From: Firmicutes bacterium UBA4996
Lineage (GTDB): Bacteria; Bacillota; Limnochordia; Darwinibacteriales; Darwinibacteriaceae
DNA length: 7,092 bases
Direction of reading: 5' to 3'
Assembly: GCA_002396805.1 (NCBI GenBank)
Contig: DGYW01000015.1
Location: forward strand, 30,867 to 37,958
Part shown: positions 5,672-7,092 of the stretch, one piece after another
How the letters are laid out: each line of letters starts with the position of its first letter
Position numbering within the stretch: position 1 is the first letter of the stretch
Translations under genes and position numbers: made by a program
Notes under the pieces: model-generated
Databases searched by the model: none
Seen by the model: the letters and a program-made list of their open reading frames with translations, nothing else
Told to the model about the DNA's origin: nothing

Positions 5672-5700
5672 AAGCCCCACAGAATACACCTGCGAGGCTT
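5672..5700 (-). terminator. Intrinsic terminator after trpP
   Basis: On the minus strand AAGCCTC (5694-5700) pairs with GGGGCTT (5672-5678), including one U-G pair. An inner CAG/CTG stem (5690-5692 and 5680-5682) closes a 7-nt loop, with one mismatch between the two stems. TTTTATGTT follows the outer stem. It begins 25 bases after the trpP stop and separates trpP from padR. Confidence 0.65.
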
Positions 5701-5724
5701 GTGCAACACTATTTATTTTGCTAT

Positions 5725-6258
5725 TTAACTAAGGGATTTGCTGGGATACATTTGTTCTTGCATGGAATACAGCTTCGCCAGTATTGGGTAAAAAACTAGG
5801 AGTCCAATGGTATTAACGACCATAGCTGGAAGTACTACTGCCACAAAGAGGGCCACAAATGGAGCAGGTAGACCAGTGAGAACTAAGGCGGTTGTTAAAA
5901 ACACTGCGCCACTTACCAATGTGCCAACTACACCAACTAGCGGTACTCGAAACTTCTTTGGAACTACTGCCACAATCCCCAAGACAACTACCGTTGTCAC
6001 AGCCTTATCTACGATATTGGGAATCTGACCCATGGGAAAGGTTGTGGTCAGGGCGGTAAGAACTCCCGTGACTACTCCAGCGATGATCGCAATTCTACGA
6101 TCTGGAATGAGCAAAAGTACTATAAACAACATCACTAGGGAAAAGTCCGGCTTCATGCCAGCAAAGATCCCTGGGAATATGGCATGCAATACTAACCCCA
6201 TTCCCATTAATAGCGCGGCTAAAACTAGATCTCTTACTCTCATCTCTTCTCGTCTCAT
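5725..6258 (-). CDS. trpP: Tryptophan transporter TrpP
   Basis: A 177-residue membrane protein with about five or six hydrophobic segments. It matches Bacillus subtilis TrpP (YhaG, 172 residues) along its length: MRVRDLVLAALLMGMG, the FAGMKPDFSLVMLFIVLLL block, GVVTGVLTALTTTFPMGQIP with NIVDK, and VVLPAMVVNTIGLLVFYPIL. TrpP imports tryptophan. The ATG at 6256-6258 is chosen because AAGGAG (6271-6276) lies 12 nt upstream, which is long but tolerable. The ATG at 6241-6243 aligns better with the Bacillus N-terminus but has no convincing ribosome binding site. An in-frame GTG at 6303 overlaps the promoter -10 and is unlikely. The initiation region is covered by regularly spaced GAG/UAG triplets, so translation is probably repressed by tryptophan-bound TRAP, as known for yhaG in Bacillus. 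It lies about 100 bases downstream of an unrelated regulator/membrane-protein pair. Confidence 0.9.
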   Translation of the reverse strand: MRREEMRVRDLVLAALLMGMGLVLHAIFPGIFAGMKPDFSLVMLFIVLLLIPDRRIAIIAGVVTGVLTALTTTFPMGQIPNIVDKAVTTVVVLGIVAVVPKKFRVPLVGVVGTLVSGAVFLTTALVLTGLPAPFVALFVAVVLPAMVVNTIGLLVFYPILAKLYSMQEQMYPSKSLS

Positions 6259-6271
6259 CTCAACTAAGCTC
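6225..6271 (-). promoter_or_regulatory. Predicted TRAP (MtrB) RNA-binding site over the trpP start
   Basis: In the trpP mRNA, triplets GAG, UAG, GAG, GAG, GAG, GAG, GAG begin at 6271, 6266, 6261, 6256, 6251, 6246 and 6241, an exact 5-nt period with 2-nt spacers. Less regular AAG or GAG (6235-6231) and UAG (6227-6225) follow. TRAP, an 11-subunit ring, binds about 9-11 (G/U)AG repeats separated by 2-3 nt when charged with tryptophan. The tract overlaps the last base of the ribosome binding site, the start codon and the first codons, so bound TRAP would block initiation. The 5-nt period is out of step with the reading frame and crosses the start codon, so codon bias does not explain it. Confidence 0.75.
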
Positions 6272-6293
6272 TCCTTATTAAGTATTTCTTTAA

Positions 6294-6302
6294 ATTGTAA
6301 CA
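6294..6302 (-). promoter_or_regulatory. Extended -10 promoter for trpP
   Basis: The minus strand reads TG-T-TACAAT, an extended -10 one mismatch from consensus. No clear -35 is visible at 16-18 nt. Transcription from near 6287 would give a leader of about 30 nt that includes the start of the predicted TRAP site. Confidence 0.5.
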
Positions 6303-6357
6303 CAAATTACTCGGGTTGGCTAGTCCTGTTTTAGTTGGAACCGCTAAATAGCACCCT

Positions 6358-6765
6358 TCACATCTCGTTCATTAGTCTATTGAGGCTCCATAAATAAATG
6401 AAGAAATCTAAAATATAAAACCCGACATATACGAGCATAATCCATAATTGGGTTTCGGCAAGGAGTAATACCATGAAGAAAGTCAAGAACGGCCACATTT
6501 TGAACTCATACACCTTAGCTTTCGCGGCATTGTTTAATTGGACGTTACGTTCGTCATTCTCGGTGATGTCGTGGCGCCGTTTCAATTCAGGATTGCGTTT
6601 GAAGAGCTGTTCGCTGTAGATCCTAACACCGGACAAACTCGCTACCATGGCTCCGAACCCGCTCAATAAACCTGCCCACTTGCCTTCCAAGAGCAAAATA
6701 GCAACCAACACTGAAATAACACCCAAGAGAAGCAATAAGGTATTCTGCACCATTTTCTTTTTCAC
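6358..6765 (-). CDS. Four-helix membrane protein of unknown function, partner of an XRE regulator
   Basis: A 135-residue integral membrane protein with four predicted transmembrane segments in two pairs: about 7-25 and 30-46, then about 90-105 and 110-128. A cytoplasmic charged loop lies between the pairs. This loop has ITENDERNVQLNNAAKAKVY, which resembles the NDER-(I/V)-x-x-x-A-x-A pattern of small membrane proteins such as DUF2178 that often sit next to short XRE regulators. I do not assign a function. The GTG at 6763-6765 is chosen because GGGGAG (6773-6778) lies 7 nt upstream, inside the end of the regulator gene; it starts 1 nt after that gene's TAA. A longer in-frame start at 6804 would overlap the regulator and lacks support. 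ATG at 6753 is a weaker alternative. It is probably co-transcribed with the regulator. Confidence 0.75.
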   Translation of the reverse strand: MKKKMVQNTLLLLLGVISVLVAILLLEGKWAGLLSGFGAMVASLSGVRIYSEQLFKRNPELKRRHDITENDERNVQLNNAAKAKVYEFKMWPFLTFFMVLLLAETQLWIMLVYVGFYILDFFIYLWSLNRLMNEM

Positions 6766-6766
6766 T

Positions 6767-6970
6767 TTAACACTCCCCTTCGTGGTAAATAAAAATCTCT
6801 TCAATCGTCATTCGGAAATAGCGAGCGATCTTAAAAGCTAATACGATTGACGGATTGTATCTGCCGTTCTCAATGGAGCTGATTGTTTGGCGTGATACTT
6901 CTAACACATCAGCTAGTTCTTCTTGGGTGATACCCCGAGCTCTACGAATTTCCGCTAATCTGTTATCCAA
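6767..6970 (-). CDS. Short XRE-family helix-turn-helix regulator
   Basis: A 67-residue cytosolic DNA-binding protein consisting almost only of a Cro/C1-type helix-turn-helix: RLAEIRRARGITQEELADVL, then EVSRQTISSIENGRYNPSIV and LAFKIARYFRMTIEEIF. SRQTIS-IENG-YNPS is the signature of the short regulators that are usually paired with a membrane protein or transporter, as here. The TTG start at 6968-6970 is chosen because GGAGGG (6977-6982) lies 6 nt upstream and (M)DNRLAEIRRARG is the normal N-terminus of the group. In-frame ATGs at 7024 and 7012 would overlap the -10 box or lie within a few bases of the transcription start. It ends one base before the membrane-protein GTG, so the two are likely coupled. 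Autoregulation through the palindrome at 6997-7008 is plausible. Confidence 0.9.
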   Translation of the reverse strand: MDNRLAEIRRARGITQEELADVLEVSRQTISSIENGRYNPSIVLAFKIARYFRMTIEEIFIYHEGEC

Positions 6971-6976
6971 TAACAA

Positions 6977-6982
6977 CCCTCC
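6977..6982 (-). promoter_or_regulatory. Ribosome binding site selecting the TTG start of the XRE gene
   Basis: GGAGGG lies 6 nt before the TTG at 6968-6970. No comparable site precedes the upstream in-frame ATG codons. Confidence 0.75.
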
Positions 6983-6996
6983 ACTTCTATGCTTGT

Positions 6997-7008
6997 AAAG
7001 TAGACTTT
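6997..7008. promoter_or_regulatory. Possible operator palindrome in the XRE leader
   Basis: AAAGT-AG-ACTTT is a perfect 5-bp inverted repeat at about +8 to +19 from the predicted start near 7016. XRE repressors often bind such short palindromes at their own promoters. It is short enough to occur by chance. Confidence 0.3.
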
Positions 7009-7022
7009 CCATTTTCGATTCC

Positions 7023-7051
7023 ATTGTATTCCTTCACACGCACATTGTCAA
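7023..7051 (-). promoter_or_regulatory. Consensus sigma-A promoter for the XRE/membrane-protein pair
   Basis: A perfect -35 TTGACA (7046-7051), 17-nt spacer and -10 TACAAT (7023-7028) on the minus strand make this the strongest promoter in the window. It would start transcription near 7016, giving a leader of about 46 nt. Confidence 0.85.
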
Positions 7052-7069
7052 GTTAGCTTTACATAAACT

Positions 7070-7092
7070 CAAAAAAGAAACCCCGTACCAAA
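7070..7092 (-). terminator. Partial terminator of an upstream gene outside the window
   Basis: The minus strand reads GGTACGGGG, then TTTC and six T's. This looks like the 3' arm and U-tract of an intrinsic terminator whose 5' arm lies past base 7092. The missing half prevents confirmation. Confidence 0.4.

Noticed and set aside
5644..5674. Plus-strand promoter-like TTGACT with TAAAAG 17 nt later
   Set aside because: The -10 is poor, it points into a terminator and the 3' end of trpP, and no plus-strand gene follows.
6304..6312. ATTACTCG, matching half of the flavoprotein palindrome, next to the trpP promoter
   Set aside because: Only one half-site of 8 bases is present with no inverted partner, so shared regulation is not supported.
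5807..6334. Plus-strand frames opposite trpP, rich in Thr and Ala
   Set aside because: Their composition is what the antisense of a hydrophobic membrane protein gives, and trpP itself is well supported.
6345..6356. Small hairpin GCTA-TT-TAGC after the membrane-protein gene as a terminator
   Set aside because: The stem is only 4 bp and AT-rich with no U-tract, so it is too weak to call.

Overview
This 7.1 kb window reads as low-to-moderate GC chromosomal DNA from a Firmicute, probably a Clostridia-type anaerobe. The evidence is strong AGGAGG-type ribosome binding sites, frequent GTG and TTG starts, sigma-A-like promoters with TACAAT -10 boxes, U-tailed hairpin terminators, and families typical of the group (YlbF/YmcA, PadR, TrpP, short XRE regulators). 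All ten genes lie on the minus strand, so transcription runs from high to low coordinates. No RNA genes, insertion sequences, CRISPR arrays or prophage genes were seen, and no gene-free stretch exceeds about 150 bases.

In transcription order, the window opens with a short XRE repressor (6970-6767) and a four-helix membrane protein (6765-6358), one nucleotide apart behind a consensus promoter. Next is a tryptophan transporter, trpP (6258-5725), with an extended -10 promoter. Its ribosome binding site and first codons are covered by (G/U)AG triplets at exact 5-nt spacing, which looks like a TRAP (MtrB) binding site. A terminator separates it from a PadR regulator (5586-5071). An exported FAD flavoprotein with a C-terminal, probably covalently flavinylated FMN-binding domain follows (4932-3199); it has its own promoter and a palindrome just after the predicted transcription start. 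A hairpin separates it from mscL (3049-2642), which ends at a symmetrical terminator.

The last unit is a tight four-gene run: a divergent YchF-type P-loop NTPase (2516-1458), a YlbF/YmcA-family protein (1441-1031), an endonuclease IV-like TIM barrel (1031-165) and the start of asnS (164 to beyond the edge). Gaps are 16, -1 and 0 nt, so co-transcription and translational coupling are likely. The members suggest a housekeeping set around translation, RNA metabolism and DNA repair.

The most notable points are the predicted TRAP site on trpP, the exported flavoprotein that lacks the residues expected of a fumarate reductase, and the YchF paralogue with an altered nucleotide-binding region. No wholly new multi-gene system is evident. 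Promoter, operator and start-site calls are by eye, and comparisons to reference proteins are from memory.
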